A stretch of DNA of 64,000 bases from FEN-1139 sp038207155. Lineage in GTDB: Bacteria > Myxococcota_A > Polyangia > Polyangiales > Polyangiaceae. Position numbers and translations under genes: made by a program. The DNA lies in contig JBBRAB010000021.1 of NCBI GenBank assembly GCA_038207155.1, positions 9,631 to 73,630 of the forward strand. The letters run 5' to 3'. Positions 41,167-49,167 of this stretch are shown here, piece after piece. The notes below the pieces were generated by a model, which saw only the letters and a program-made list of their open reading frames with translations, ran no database searches and was not told where the DNA came from. Position 1 is the stretch's first letter, and each line of letters opens with the position of its first letter.

Positions 41167-42801
41167 TTGTTCGACACACTCATCAAGGGCTTTCGAGAAG
41201 CACAAAACCGTCTCGCAGGGCTCACCGAGCTCACTGCGGAAAATGTGCGGCCAGCGCTACAGGAAGTCCGTCAGTCCCTATTAGAGGCAGACGTCGAACT
41301 GGGCGTCGTCAAACGATTCCTGGCTCGAGTCGAAGAGAAGGCTGTCGGTGCAACCGTCCAGGTTCGCATCAAGCACGCCGGCTCGACGCACCGAGTCGGA
41401 GCCGCCGCGCAGTTCGTCAAGATCTGCCACGACGAGCTAGTCGAGATGATGGAGTGCGGCGATGAACCGCTGCGCATCCAGCCTGACGGCGCGACCTCGA
41501 TCATGATGGTCGGTCTGCAGGGGTCGGGTAAGACGACCACCGCCGCTAAGCTGGCGCGACTGCTCGTCAAGGGCGGCAAAAAGCCGCTGCTCGTCGCAGC
41601 CGACATGCAGCGCCCCGCCGCCGTGGAGCAACTTCAGGTGCTCGGCGAAGCGCTCGGCGTCACGGTCTTCAACATCGCGGGCGCCAGCCCCGTGGAGATC
41701 TGCCAGGCTGCTCCGGCCGAAGCGCGGCGCCTCGGCTGCAACGTCATCATCTACGACACCGCCGGTCGCCTCGCGATCGACGAGCTGTTGATGAAGGAGC
41801 TGGGCGACGTCAAAGCCGCCGTGTCGCCGCAGAATATCCTGCTGGTGATCGACGCGATGATTGGGCAGGACGCCGTCAAGACGGCGCGCTCGTTCAACGA
41901 ACGCCTGGGCATCACTGGCGTCGTGCTGACTAAGCTCGACGGTGACGCTCGCGGCGGTGCTGCCCTCAGCGTCAAAGAGGTGACCGGCGCGCCGATCGTC
42001 TTTGTTGGTACCGGGGAAACCACCGACAAGCTTGAGCCGTTCCGCGCCGAAGGCATGGCGAGCCGCGTGCTCGGCATGGGTGACGTCGTTGGGCTGATCA
42101 AGGGGTTTGAAGGGGTCGTTGACCAGAAGAAGGCGGAAGAAGATGCCAAGCGCATCATGTCCGGCCAATTCTCGTTTGACGATTTTCTCAATCAGATCCG
42201 GACGATTCAGCAGATGGGCTCCCTCAAGGATCTGATCGAAAAGATCCCGGGGCTGTCCGGTATGATCCCGCCTGGCGTCAACGTCGACGACGGCGAACTG
42301 TCGCGCATTGAAGCGATGATTCAGTCGATGACGCGCGTTGAACGCGAGGATCCGAACTGCCTCATTCGCGAGCCCGGGCGCGTGCGTCGTATCGCCAATG
42401 GCTCTGGCTCGAAAGAGCCCGCGGTGCAGGAACTCGTACAGAAGTTCATGTTCATGCAGCAGATGATGATGACGAGCATGGGCGGCGGCAGCGGCGGCCC
42501 GCTGTCGAGCCTGCCGGGCATGCGGCAATTCAACATGGCTCGCCAAATGCGACGAGCCATGAAGGGTCAGGGCGGCGCTCCCGGCGGCTTCCCCGGAATG
42601 CCGCCAGGCATGGGCGGCTTCCCTGGAATGCCCCCCGGTATGGGTGGAATGCCCGGTATGGGCGGTTTCCCTGGCATGGGCGGCATGCCCGGGGGCGGCG
42701 CTGGCGCTCCGAAGATGAAGGCCCTGTCGACCGCTGAGCGCAACGCCAAGAAAAACCAGCGTAAGCGCGAACGCGACGCGCGAAAAAAGAACAAGCGCTA
42801 A
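41167..42801 (+). CDS. ffh: Signal recognition particle protein Ffh with Met/Gly/Pro tail
   Basis: A 544-aa SRP54-type GTPase that with 4.5S RNA targets nascent membrane proteins to FtsY. The N domain (1-85), G domain (GLQGSGKTTTAAKLARLL, DTAGRLAIDELLM, TKLDGDARGGAALS) and M domain (FSFDDFLNQI, MIPPG, RIEAMIQSMTRVER, MQQMMMTSM) are all present. After the normal M domain comes an unusual tail of Phe/Met-Pro-Gly-Met repeats (GFPGMPPGMGGFPGMP and similar, about residues 475-515), then a basic end (KKNQRKRERDARKKNKR). Start is TTG with no Shine-Dalgarno; a TAAGAG box lies 9 nt upstream. No 4.5S RNA gene was found nearby. A TAATG overlap couples it to the next gene. Confidence 0.97.
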   Translation: MFDTLIKGFREAQNRLAGLTELTAENVRPALQEVRQSLLEADVELGVVKRFLARVEEKAVGATVQVRIKHAGSTHRVGAAAQFVKICHDELVEMMECGDEPLRIQPDGATSIMMVGLQGSGKTTTAAKLARLLVKGGKKPLLVAADMQRPAAVEQLQVLGEALGVTVFNIAGASPVEICQAAPAEARRLGCNVIIYDTAGRLAIDELLMKELGDVKAAVSPQNILLVIDAMIGQDAVKTARSFNERLGITGVVLTKLDGDARGGAALSVKEVTGAPIVFVGTGETTDKLEPFRAEGMASRVLGMGDVVGLIKGFEGVVDQKKAEEDAKRIMSGQFSFDDFLNQIRTIQQMGSLKDLIEKIPGLSGMIPPGVNVDDGELSRIEAMIQSMTRVEREDPNCLIREPGRVRRIANGSGSKEPAVQELVQKFMFMQQMMMTSMGGGSGGPLSSLPGMRQFNMARQMRRAMKGQGGAPGGFPGMPPGMGGFPGMPPGMGGMPGMGGFPGMGGMPGGGAGAPKMKALSTAERNAKKNQRKRERDARKKNKR

Positions 42802-44096
42802 TGCGGCGTCGGCGCTCCACCGCGCTGCTTCTGCTCGGCGCGCTTCTGCTCGCAAGCTCGCTCGGTTGTGGTCGTTCGAAGCCCTCGGGCGACCCGGCGC
42901 TGCGTCAACGCTTTGAGCTCGGCTCTGCGCCCAAGCTGGCTCATCCGCTCTCGATTCGCTTCGGCAATGCGGTGCAGCTGCTCGGCTACTCGGTGACGCC
43001 GGACACTGCGCTGGTCCCGGGAAGTCGCGTCACGCTCAAGCTCTATTGGAAGCTCGAGCGCGAGCTGCCCGAGGGCTGGTTGCTGTTTACGCATGTGCTC
43101 GACGGTGCGGGGGAACGCATCGTCAATGCGGACGAGGCGGGGCCACTTCGTCGCAGCGCCCCGGGACACCCTGGTCTGCAACCGGGAGCCTGGATCCCGG
43201 GAAAGATCTACGAGGATCCGCTCGAGCTTGACCTGCCGGCGGTGATCCAAACCCAGCGCATCACCGTCGTCGCAGGGCTCTACCGCGACTCGGAGCGACT
43301 CTTGCCGACCGGCGGCGTCGAAGACGGCCAAAGGCGAGCTGTCGTCGCCGAACTGCACCTCGACACCCGCGGAGCACAAGACCGACTGCGACAGGTCCCG
43401 CGACTCGCCATCCCGCAGCTCGCACCGAGCGCGCGCCTCACGATGGACGGGCAGCTAGATGAACCCGCCTGGAATGCCGCGGCGCGCACCGGAGCGTTCG
43501 TGGACGCAGGCAGCGGCGCTGCGCTGGATCCGGCCTCGCCCATCACGGGAGAAGCGCGCCTGCTGTGGGACGCGCAGAATCTGTACGTCGCCTTTGAGGT
43601 GCACGATAGCAATCTGGTCGGAGGCTTTCCGACCAACGCCGTCGACCCGCATCTGTGGACTCGCGACACGGTTGAGCTGATGCTCGATCCGGATGGCGAT
43701 GGTGACGGTCGCAACTACTACGAGCTCCAGGTTAACCCGCAGAACCTGGTATTTGATTCGCTATTTGACGACTACAACAGCCCGCGCGGAGGCCCCGACG
43801 GCCCGTTTGGTCATCAAGAGTGGAGTGCCAAGCTCACGAGCGCGGTGAAGCTTGCTGGCACCCTGGATGATTCGAGCGATCGCGATCGGGGCTACACGGT
43901 GGAGCTCGCGCTCCCGTTCAAGAGTCTCACGCGGGCCGCACATGTTCCGCCACGCCCCGGCGATCAATACCGCATCAACCTCTACGCGATGCAGGACAAC
44001 GGCGGCGCCGCTTGGTCCCCGCTGCTCGGCCAAGGGAACTTCCATCGCGCGAGTCGCTTTGGCCGCATCGAGTTCGTTACGGCCACGGCTCCGTGA
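42801..44096 (+). CDS. Lipoprotein with CBM9-like (DOMON) domain
   Basis: A 431-aa lipoprotein (lipobox SLGC, cysteine about residue 23). The middle part (about 50-195) is a beta-sandwich-like region (VQLLGYSVTPDTALVPGSRV, LKLYWKLERELPEGWLLFTHVLD). The C-terminal 215 residues look like carbohydrate-binding module family 9: LTMDGQLDEPAWNAAAR, EARLLWDAQNLYVAFEVHD, DTVELMLDPDGDG, YYELQVNPQNLVFD, GYTVELALPFKSL and YRINLYAMQ. CBM9-like domains bind sugar ends or haem; which applies is not clear. It begins within the ffh stop codon (TAATG). Confidence 0.75.
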   Translation: MRRRRSTALLLLGALLLASSLGCGRSKPSGDPALRQRFELGSAPKLAHPLSIRFGNAVQLLGYSVTPDTALVPGSRVTLKLYWKLERELPEGWLLFTHVLDGAGERIVNADEAGPLRRSAPGHPGLQPGAWIPGKIYEDPLELDLPAVIQTQRITVVAGLYRDSERLLPTGGVEDGQRRAVVAELHLDTRGAQDRLRQVPRLAIPQLAPSARLTMDGQLDEPAWNAAARTGAFVDAGSGAALDPASPITGEARLLWDAQNLYVAFEVHDSNLVGGFPTNAVDPHLWTRDTVELMLDPDGDGDGRNYYELQVNPQNLVFDSLFDDYNSPRGGPDGPFGHQEWSAKLTSAVKLAGTLDDSSDRDRGYTVELALPFKSLTRAAHVPPRPGDQYRINLYAMQDNGGAAWSPLLGQGNFHRASRFGRIEFVTATAP

Positions 44097-44151
44097 GCGC
44101 GTGGAGCGTGTGAGCGCGTGAGTGCGCCCGCCTCGGTCTCCTGAGCGCGCC

Positions 44152-44547
44152 TCAGCGCAGCCGGAGTCGCATCGAGCTCTGAAGGTCCGCGCAGCTGAGC
44201 GTGCCCTGCTTGGCCCGCTCAAGTTCGCTCGTTGCGCCCGCCAGCAGTGCCGGCGCAAGCGCGGGCTCTGCCGAGCGCGCCTGCTCGAGTCCGTCGAGCG
44301 CGTGAACGTGCGCGGCGTATGCCTCAGCGCAGCGCGCCTTGAGCGCGGTCGTGCTCGGTTGAGTGACGCGCAGCTGCGTGAGCGCGCCAAGCGCCTGAGA
44401 TTTTCCTGGGTTTGGTGCGGCGCGCAAACGGTCGAGCGCGACCAAGAGCCCTGAGGCCTCGTCGCGCTCGAGTTGTTCGGGGCTCTCCTCAGTCGCACAA
44501 GCGAGCAGGAGCGTCACCACGCCGCACCAAACAAAAGAAACTCTCAA
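44152..44547 (-). CDS. Small hypothetical lipoprotein
   Basis: A 131-aa protein with signal MRVSFVWCGVVTLLLAC (lipobox LLAC, cysteine at residue 17). The mature part is almost entirely helical and Ala/Leu/Arg-rich (LLVALDRLRAA, SQALGALTQLRV, AEAYAAHVHALDGLEQAR) with two cysteines. No family recognised. Its start overlaps the stop of the upstream zinc-ribbon membrane gene by four bases, so the two are coupled. Confidence 0.55.
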   Translation of the reverse strand: MRVSFVWCGVVTLLLACATEESPEQLERDEASGLLVALDRLRAAPNPGKSQALGALTQLRVTQPSTTALKARCAEAYAAHVHALDGLEQARSAEPALAPALLAGATSELERAKQGTLSCADLQSSMRLRLR

Positions 44548-45083
44548 TCGGCGGCCTTTGGTGGCGGTCCAAGCTGAATGCGCTCACCGAGATACGAGCC
44601 GACGAGCGTAAACAACACGCCGACCGCCGAGAGCAGTGCGTACATGAAGCCCGGCATCACCTTCACGGTCTGCGAACTGTGCAGCAAAATGGCGGTTGGA
44701 ATCGCCACCAGGAAGGCCGCTACGACGGGTTCGACGAACGTGCGTCCCGGCGAGACCAACCCGACCAGCAAGCCACCCGCGCACCAAACCGGTATCACGG
44801 CCATCATGCCGGCGGACCCCTCGAAATCGACGAGCGGTAGCACCATGGGTAGGCCCACCACGATCGCCGCAGTGAGTACGCTCATGATGCCGACGGACAC
44901 AACGAACCAGAGCGGACTGAAACCCTCCTGCTGGTAACGACGCTCAATCGCCTCCTTGGGTGATAGGGAGCGACGCCCTACTTCCTCGATGCTGGCTCCA
45001 CAGGAGACACAGCGGTTATTGACGACCGGTGCGGCGTTCTTGAAGCCGCACGACGGGCAGGTGATGGTCTTCGATGCTGCCAT
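44544..45083 (-). CDS. Zinc-ribbon membrane protein
   Basis: A 179-aa protein. The N-terminus is a zinc ribbon with Cys9/Cys12 and Cys25/Cys28 (ITCPSCGF, NRCVSCGAS), followed by about four membrane helices (WFVVSVGIMSVLTAAIVVGL, GMMAVIPVWCAGGLLVGLV, VVAAFLVAIPTAILL, MYALLSAVGVLFTLVGSYL). Such small zinc-ribbon membrane proteins are frequent in myxobacteria but uncharacterised. It heads a two-gene unit with the following lipoprotein and is divergent from the gene at 45226. Confidence 0.7.
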   Translation of the reverse strand: MAASKTITCPSCGFKNAAPVVNNRCVSCGASIEEVGRRSLSPKEAIERRYQQEGFSPLWFVVSVGIMSVLTAAIVVGLPMVLPLVDFEGSAGMMAVIPVWCAGGLLVGLVSPGRTFVEPVVAAFLVAIPTAILLHSSQTVKVMPGFMYALLSAVGVLFTLVGSYLGERIQLGPPPKAAD

Positions 45084-45225
45084 TGAGATCCCTCAGACTC
45101 GCACACAGGCTATCCTAGTCAGGCGCTCCAAGGAATCCCCGAGAGAACGAGCCCGATGGCCGCTTTCGGGAACCTTGGGCACACTCAAGTGTCGAACAAC
45201 GGCAGCGCCCAGGAAATCGATAGCC

Positions 45226-45891
45226 ATGACCCTCCCGCCTCCCGCCTTGTCCGCTACCGAAAATCAACCGGATCCGGACCTCACCGATCTCCCCTCCCCC
45301 AGGCGCCCCCTGCGCCGGGTCACGCTCGGGGTGCTGACGTTGGTGGCCGTGGCGTCGCTCGGTGTGCTCTGGGGCCTGCGCGGTGAAATCGGTTATTGCC
45401 TGAGTTTTTCCCCGGTTCAGCCGCTTGGGGACCTCGCGCAACTGCATCCCAGCGCCGCACTTGCAAACCACTGGGTGCAAGGCCGTGCGCCCCTCGCGGC
45501 CGAGGGGGCGGTCCGCTTTCAGCGCCCGCTTGAGTCGGACAGCTATCGCATGGGCCCAGTGGCCGGCAATCCGCAGCTCTGGATCCAGTTCCGAGTGCCC
45601 GCGGTGTACGACAATGAGGCGTTCATTCCGCCCGCTTCATTTGTCGGAAGATTGATGCCACTAAATCGCACCGCGCTCCGCCAGGCAGCGCTCGCCGGCG
45701 CGGTGGTCGAAGCGGGCTGGCCTAAGGGACATCTCCCTGCAAATGCCTGGCTTCTGGTCGATGGGGAGTCTCCGGCCAGCACGCGCTGGGCGCTCGGGCT
45801 TGCCGGTCTGCTGGTCGGCTGCGCGCTGTTTGCCGTTTGGGGGCTCTGGTCGCTGCTGCGCCCCCTCCCGCCGCTTCGGCGGGAATGCTAA
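45226..45891 (+). CDS. Membrane protein with two helices, uncharacterised
   Basis: A 221-aa protein; the ATG at 45226 is chosen because upstream sequence in the same frame is not protein-like. A disordered N-terminus (about 40 residues) is followed by a membrane helix (about 37-58, VTLGVLTLVAVASLGVLWGL), a 130-residue extracytoplasmic domain (YCLSFSPVQPLGDLAQLHP, WIQFRVPAVYDNEAFIPPASF) and a second helix near the C-terminus (WALGLAGLLVGCALFAVWGL). It ends 12 bp before purM and is probably co-transcribed with it. No family recognised. Confidence 0.6.
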   Translation: MTLPPPALSATENQPDPDLTDLPSPRRPLRRVTLGVLTLVAVASLGVLWGLRGEIGYCLSFSPVQPLGDLAQLHPSAALANHWVQGRAPLAAEGAVRFQRPLESDSYRMGPVAGNPQLWIQFRVPAVYDNEAFIPPASFVGRLMPLNRTALRQAALAGAVVEAGWPKGHLPANAWLLVDGESPASTRWALGLAGLLVGCALFAVWGLWSLLRPLPPLRREC

Positions 45892-45903
45892 GACGCGCCA
45901 GCC

Positions 45904-46941
45904 ATGGCGATTACCTACCGCGAGGCCGGCGTCGACATCGACGCGGGTGAAGATCTCGTCGAGCGCATCAAACCGCTCGCCAAGCGTACCCGGATCCCGG
46001 AGGTAGTCGCCGATATCGGTGGCTTCGCCGGACTCTGCCAGATCCCAACCGACATCGAAGAGCCGCTGCTCGTCAGCGGGACCGACGGGGTTGGGACCAA
46101 GCTGCTCGTGGCCATCGCCACCGGCCGCCACGACACGATCGGGCAGGACCTGGTCGCGATGTGCGCCAACGACATTGCAACCTGCGGCGCTCGCCCGCTG
46201 TTCTTCCTCGACTACTTCGCCTGCGGCAAGCTCGACGTGGGCATCGCCGAGCGCGTGATCGCGGGCATCGCCGACGGGTGCAGCCTGGCGGGCTGCGCGT
46301 TGATCGGCGGGGAAACCGCCGAGATGCCCGGCATGTACAAGTCCGGCGAGTACGATCTTGCAGGCTTTTGCGTGGGCGTGGTCGGACGTCGTCAGCTGCT
46401 CGGACCCGATAAGGTGCGCGTCGGCGATCGCCTGCTCGGTATCACTTCGAGCGGCCTGCACTCCAACGGCTACTCACTGGCGCGGCGCGTGTTCGAGACG
46501 CAGATGGGACTCGGATTCGACGCGCATGTGCCGGAGCTTGGCACCACCGTCGGCGAGGCCTTGCTCGTTCCGACCCGCATTTATCCGCGCTTGGTGAGCC
46601 AGCTCAAGACCGCCATCGGCGATGGTCTGCACGCGCTCTGCCATGTCACCGGTGGTGGCGTGACCGACAACCTGCCGCGCGTGCTGCCCCCTGGGACGCG
46701 CGCTCAGGTGCGGATGCCTGAACTGCCAGTGCTGTTCCGCGTCATCCAGGCGGGCGGTCCCGTCGAGTTGCCGGAGCTGCTGCGCACGTTCAACTGTGGA
46801 CTCGGACTGATCGCCGCGGTTGACGCTTCACGCGCCGACGCCGCAGTCACAGCCCTCTCCGCCGCTGGTGAGCAGGTGGTTGATTTGGGTGAGATCGTCG
46901 CGGACACGTCCGGTAACGAACCCTGCGTCGAGTACGTCTAG
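45904..46941 (+). CDS. purM: Phosphoribosylformylglycinamidine cyclo-ligase
   Basis: A 345-aa cytoplasmic enzyme of purine synthesis (FGAM to AIR, ATP-dependent). Motifs match the family: YREAGVDIDAGEDLVERI, SGTDGVGTKLLVAI, DLVAMCANDIATCGARPLFFLDYFACGKLD (pieces DLVAMCANDIATCGA and FFLDYFACGKL), CALIGGETAEMPGMY, FCVGVVGR, TSSGLHSNGYSL, HVTGGGVTDNLPRVLP and NCGLGLI. Length is normal. It is followed 2 bp later by purN; the pairing is the classic purMN arrangement. Confidence 0.97.
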   Translation: MAITYREAGVDIDAGEDLVERIKPLAKRTRIPEVVADIGGFAGLCQIPTDIEEPLLVSGTDGVGTKLLVAIATGRHDTIGQDLVAMCANDIATCGARPLFFLDYFACGKLDVGIAERVIAGIADGCSLAGCALIGGETAEMPGMYKSGEYDLAGFCVGVVGRRQLLGPDKVRVGDRLLGITSSGLHSNGYSLARRVFETQMGLGFDAHVPELGTTVGEALLVPTRIYPRLVSQLKTAIGDGLHALCHVTGGGVTDNLPRVLPPGTRAQVRMPELPVLFRVIQAGGPVELPELLRTFNCGLGLIAAVDASRADAAVTALSAAGEQVVDLGEIVADTSGNEPCVEYV

Positions 46942-46943
46942 GC

Positions 46944-47573
46944 ATGCCCACGCTCGAGCTCGGGATCCTGGTCTCCGGCGGAGGGTCGAACCTCCAAGCG
47001 ATTCTCGACGCCGTGGGCGCGGCAACGCTCGATGCGCGCGTCAAGCTCGTGCTGTCGAACCTCGACGGCGTGGGAGCTTTGTCGCGCGCCGCTGCGGTCG
47101 GAGTTCCGAGCGCGGTTTGCTCGCATCGCAACTTTGGCGACCGCAAGAGCTTCGAGACCGCCTTGGCTGATCAGCTCCTGGCCGCCGGAGTCACGTGGGT
47201 GGTCTTGGCAGGCTTCATGCGCATTCTGTCGCCTGTCTTTCTGCGTCGCTTCGCGGGCAGGGTGCTCAACATTCATCCCGCGCTTCTGCCGGCATTTCCC
47301 GGGGCACATGCCCAGCGACAAGCCTGGGACTACGGGGCGAAGGTGGCTGGGTGCACGGTGCACTTCGTCGATGAAGGAGTCGATACCGGTCCCATCATCG
47401 CGCAGCGTTCAGTGCCCGTTCTCGATGAGGATACGGCCGACACCCTGGCAGCGCGCATCCTCACGCAGGAACACCAACTCTTACCGGAAGTCCTGCGCTG
47501 GCTGTCCCAGGACCGCATCGTGCTCGACGGCAACGGCGGGGGACGCCCGCGCGTGCTCGTGCGAACTCCATGA
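46944..47573 (+). CDS. purN: Phosphoribosylglycinamide formyltransferase
   Basis: A 209-aa enzyme that formylates GAR using 10-formyl-THF. N-terminal LGILVSGGGSNLQAILDA binds the phosphate. The catalytic residues are Asn109 and His111 (NIHPALLPAFPGAHAQRQA) and Asp147 (HFVDEGVDTGPIIAQ). All are intact and the length is typical. Two bp after purM; its stop overlaps the start of the oxidoreductase-like gene by four bases. Confidence 0.96.
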   Translation: MPTLELGILVSGGGSNLQAILDAVGAATLDARVKLVLSNLDGVGALSRAAAVGVPSAVCSHRNFGDRKSFETALADQLLAAGVTWVVLAGFMRILSPVFLRRFAGRVLNIHPALLPAFPGAHAQRQAWDYGAKVAGCTVHFVDEGVDTGPIIAQRSVPVLDEDTADTLAARILTQEHQLLPEVLRWLSQDRIVLDGNGGGRPRVLVRTP

Positions 47574-49135
47574 GCACGCGCTTCTTCGACGTGGTGGTGC
47601 TCGGGCGCTCACTTGGAGCGCTCAGCGCGGCAGCTCTGCTCGCGCGGCGTGAGTTCCGCGTGCTGGTGCTCGGGCATGGCAGCCGTCCCGCCAGCTACTC
47701 GTTTGAACGCTTTCTGTTTCGGCGGCGCACCTTCACGATGCTCTGCTCGGCCTGCCCGGCGTGGCGGCGCATTTTGCACGAGCTGGCGCAGAGTCCGCGC
47801 TTTCGTCGTAACATGACGCCGCTCGACCCGATGTTCGTGACGCTCTTTCCCGGACGTCACCTTGAGCTGGCCCCGGATATCGAGCTCTTCAATCGCGAGA
47901 TTGAGCGGGAATTCCCCGAGGTGCGGCAGGTGGTCGACGAACTGTACGCGACCCTCGCCCAGGTCAACGCCGACGCCGACGAGGCCTTCCAAAAGAACGT
48001 GCTCTGGCCCCCGGGCACCTGGTGGGAGCGGTTTGAAACCTACCGAGCCGCTTCACAACTGCCACTGCTCGCTGCGGGTGGCGCAGAGGACTTGCTGGCG
48101 CGCTTTCCGACGGGCCATGCCTTCCGAGAAGTCGTCGGTCTACCCGTGCAGCACACCAGTTCGCTTGTGCCTGGTCCAGAGGGCCTTCCGCCATTTGCGG
48201 TTGCGCGACTCCACGGCTCGTGGACGCGTGGACTGCAGTCCCTGCCCCGTGGCGAAGATGAACTCGCCGAGCTGCTCGTCGGACGCATTGAGGCCCATGG
48301 TGGCATGTGTCGACTCGACGCACGCGCCGCGTCGGTGATCGTGACGCGTGGGCACATCTCGGGCGTGCTGATCGACGGGGATGAGCATCCCACCGGAACG
48401 TCCACGGTGCTTACTGATCGCCCGGGCGAGCACCTCGCGGAGCTCTCCAACGGGCTTGGCGTCACGCCACGCGCCAAGCGCGATTGGCCGCGCCTCACTC
48501 CCGCGACGGGCCGTTTCGTCACCTCGCTGATCGTGCGCACGGCGGGTCTGCCGGCACCACTTCCCGAGGAATCCTTCCTGCTTCCCGAACGCTCGCAGCG
48601 GGTGGATCCACGCCAACCTTCCGTGCGCTTGCAGCGCTTCGCGGCAAGCCGCTGCAGTGAAGCGGGACAAGCGGATGAGAGCTTGCTCGTCGCCGAGATC
48701 CTGCTGCCGACGCGGGGAGCGCTCTCACTGCTCGAAGCGCGTGAAGCGACGCTGTCGACCCTGCGCCAGCACCTCAATTTCCTCGACGAGCACCTGGTGG
48801 CCGTTGACTCGACACACGACGGGCTTCCGCTCTACATCTACGAAAACGGGCAGCGCCGGGAGATCGATCGCATTCACGTGCGTGAAGCAGCCCCGCTGGC
48901 GGAACCCATGGCATGGCAATGGAGCTGTGAGCCGCGCGGCTACCTGGGCCTCTCGGGGGAGCCCATTCGTGGACCCGTGCTCGGGTCACTCCTGGTTGGC
49001 AGCACCGTGCTCCCAGCGCTCGGGCTCGAGGGAGAGCTACTGGCCGCACTCGGCGCGACCCGAATAATCACGCAAAAAGACGGCAATCGACAGAGGATGC
49101 GCCGCCAAATGTGGAGCCGCATCGAGACAGGCTGA
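47570..49135 (+). CDS. Phytoene-desaturase-like/FAD-binding oxidoreductase homologue with degenerate nucleotide motif
   Basis: A 521-aa protein. The N-terminus reads FFDVVVLGRSLGALSAAALLARREFRVLVLG (pieces DVVVLGRSLGALSAAALL and REFRVLVLG), the position and strand pattern of an FAD-binding Rossmann fold of the phytoene desaturase / all-trans-retinol saturase type. The motif has GRSLGA where GxGxxG is expected, so FAD binding is doubtful. Further family-like parts are GLQSLPRGEDELAELLVGRIEAHGGM and the C-terminal GYLGLSGEPIRGPVLGSLLVG region. It is translationally coupled to purN but has no evident link to purine synthesis. Function unknown. Confidence 0.6.
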   Translation: MSTRFFDVVVLGRSLGALSAAALLARREFRVLVLGHGSRPASYSFERFLFRRRTFTMLCSACPAWRRILHELAQSPRFRRNMTPLDPMFVTLFPGRHLELAPDIELFNREIEREFPEVRQVVDELYATLAQVNADADEAFQKNVLWPPGTWWERFETYRAASQLPLLAAGGAEDLLARFPTGHAFREVVGLPVQHTSSLVPGPEGLPPFAVARLHGSWTRGLQSLPRGEDELAELLVGRIEAHGGMCRLDARAASVIVTRGHISGVLIDGDEHPTGTSTVLTDRPGEHLAELSNGLGVTPRAKRDWPRLTPATGRFVTSLIVRTAGLPAPLPEESFLLPERSQRVDPRQPSVRLQRFAASRCSEAGQADESLLVAEILLPTRGALSLLEAREATLSTLRQHLNFLDEHLVAVDSTHDGLPLYIYENGQRREIDRIHVREAAPLAEPMAWQWSCEPRGYLGLSGEPIRGPVLGSLLVGSTVLPALGLEGELLAALGATRIITQKDGNRQRMRRQMWSRIETG

Positions 49136-49167
49136 ATCCTGGACGGGGCTCGGCTATAGTTCTCAGC

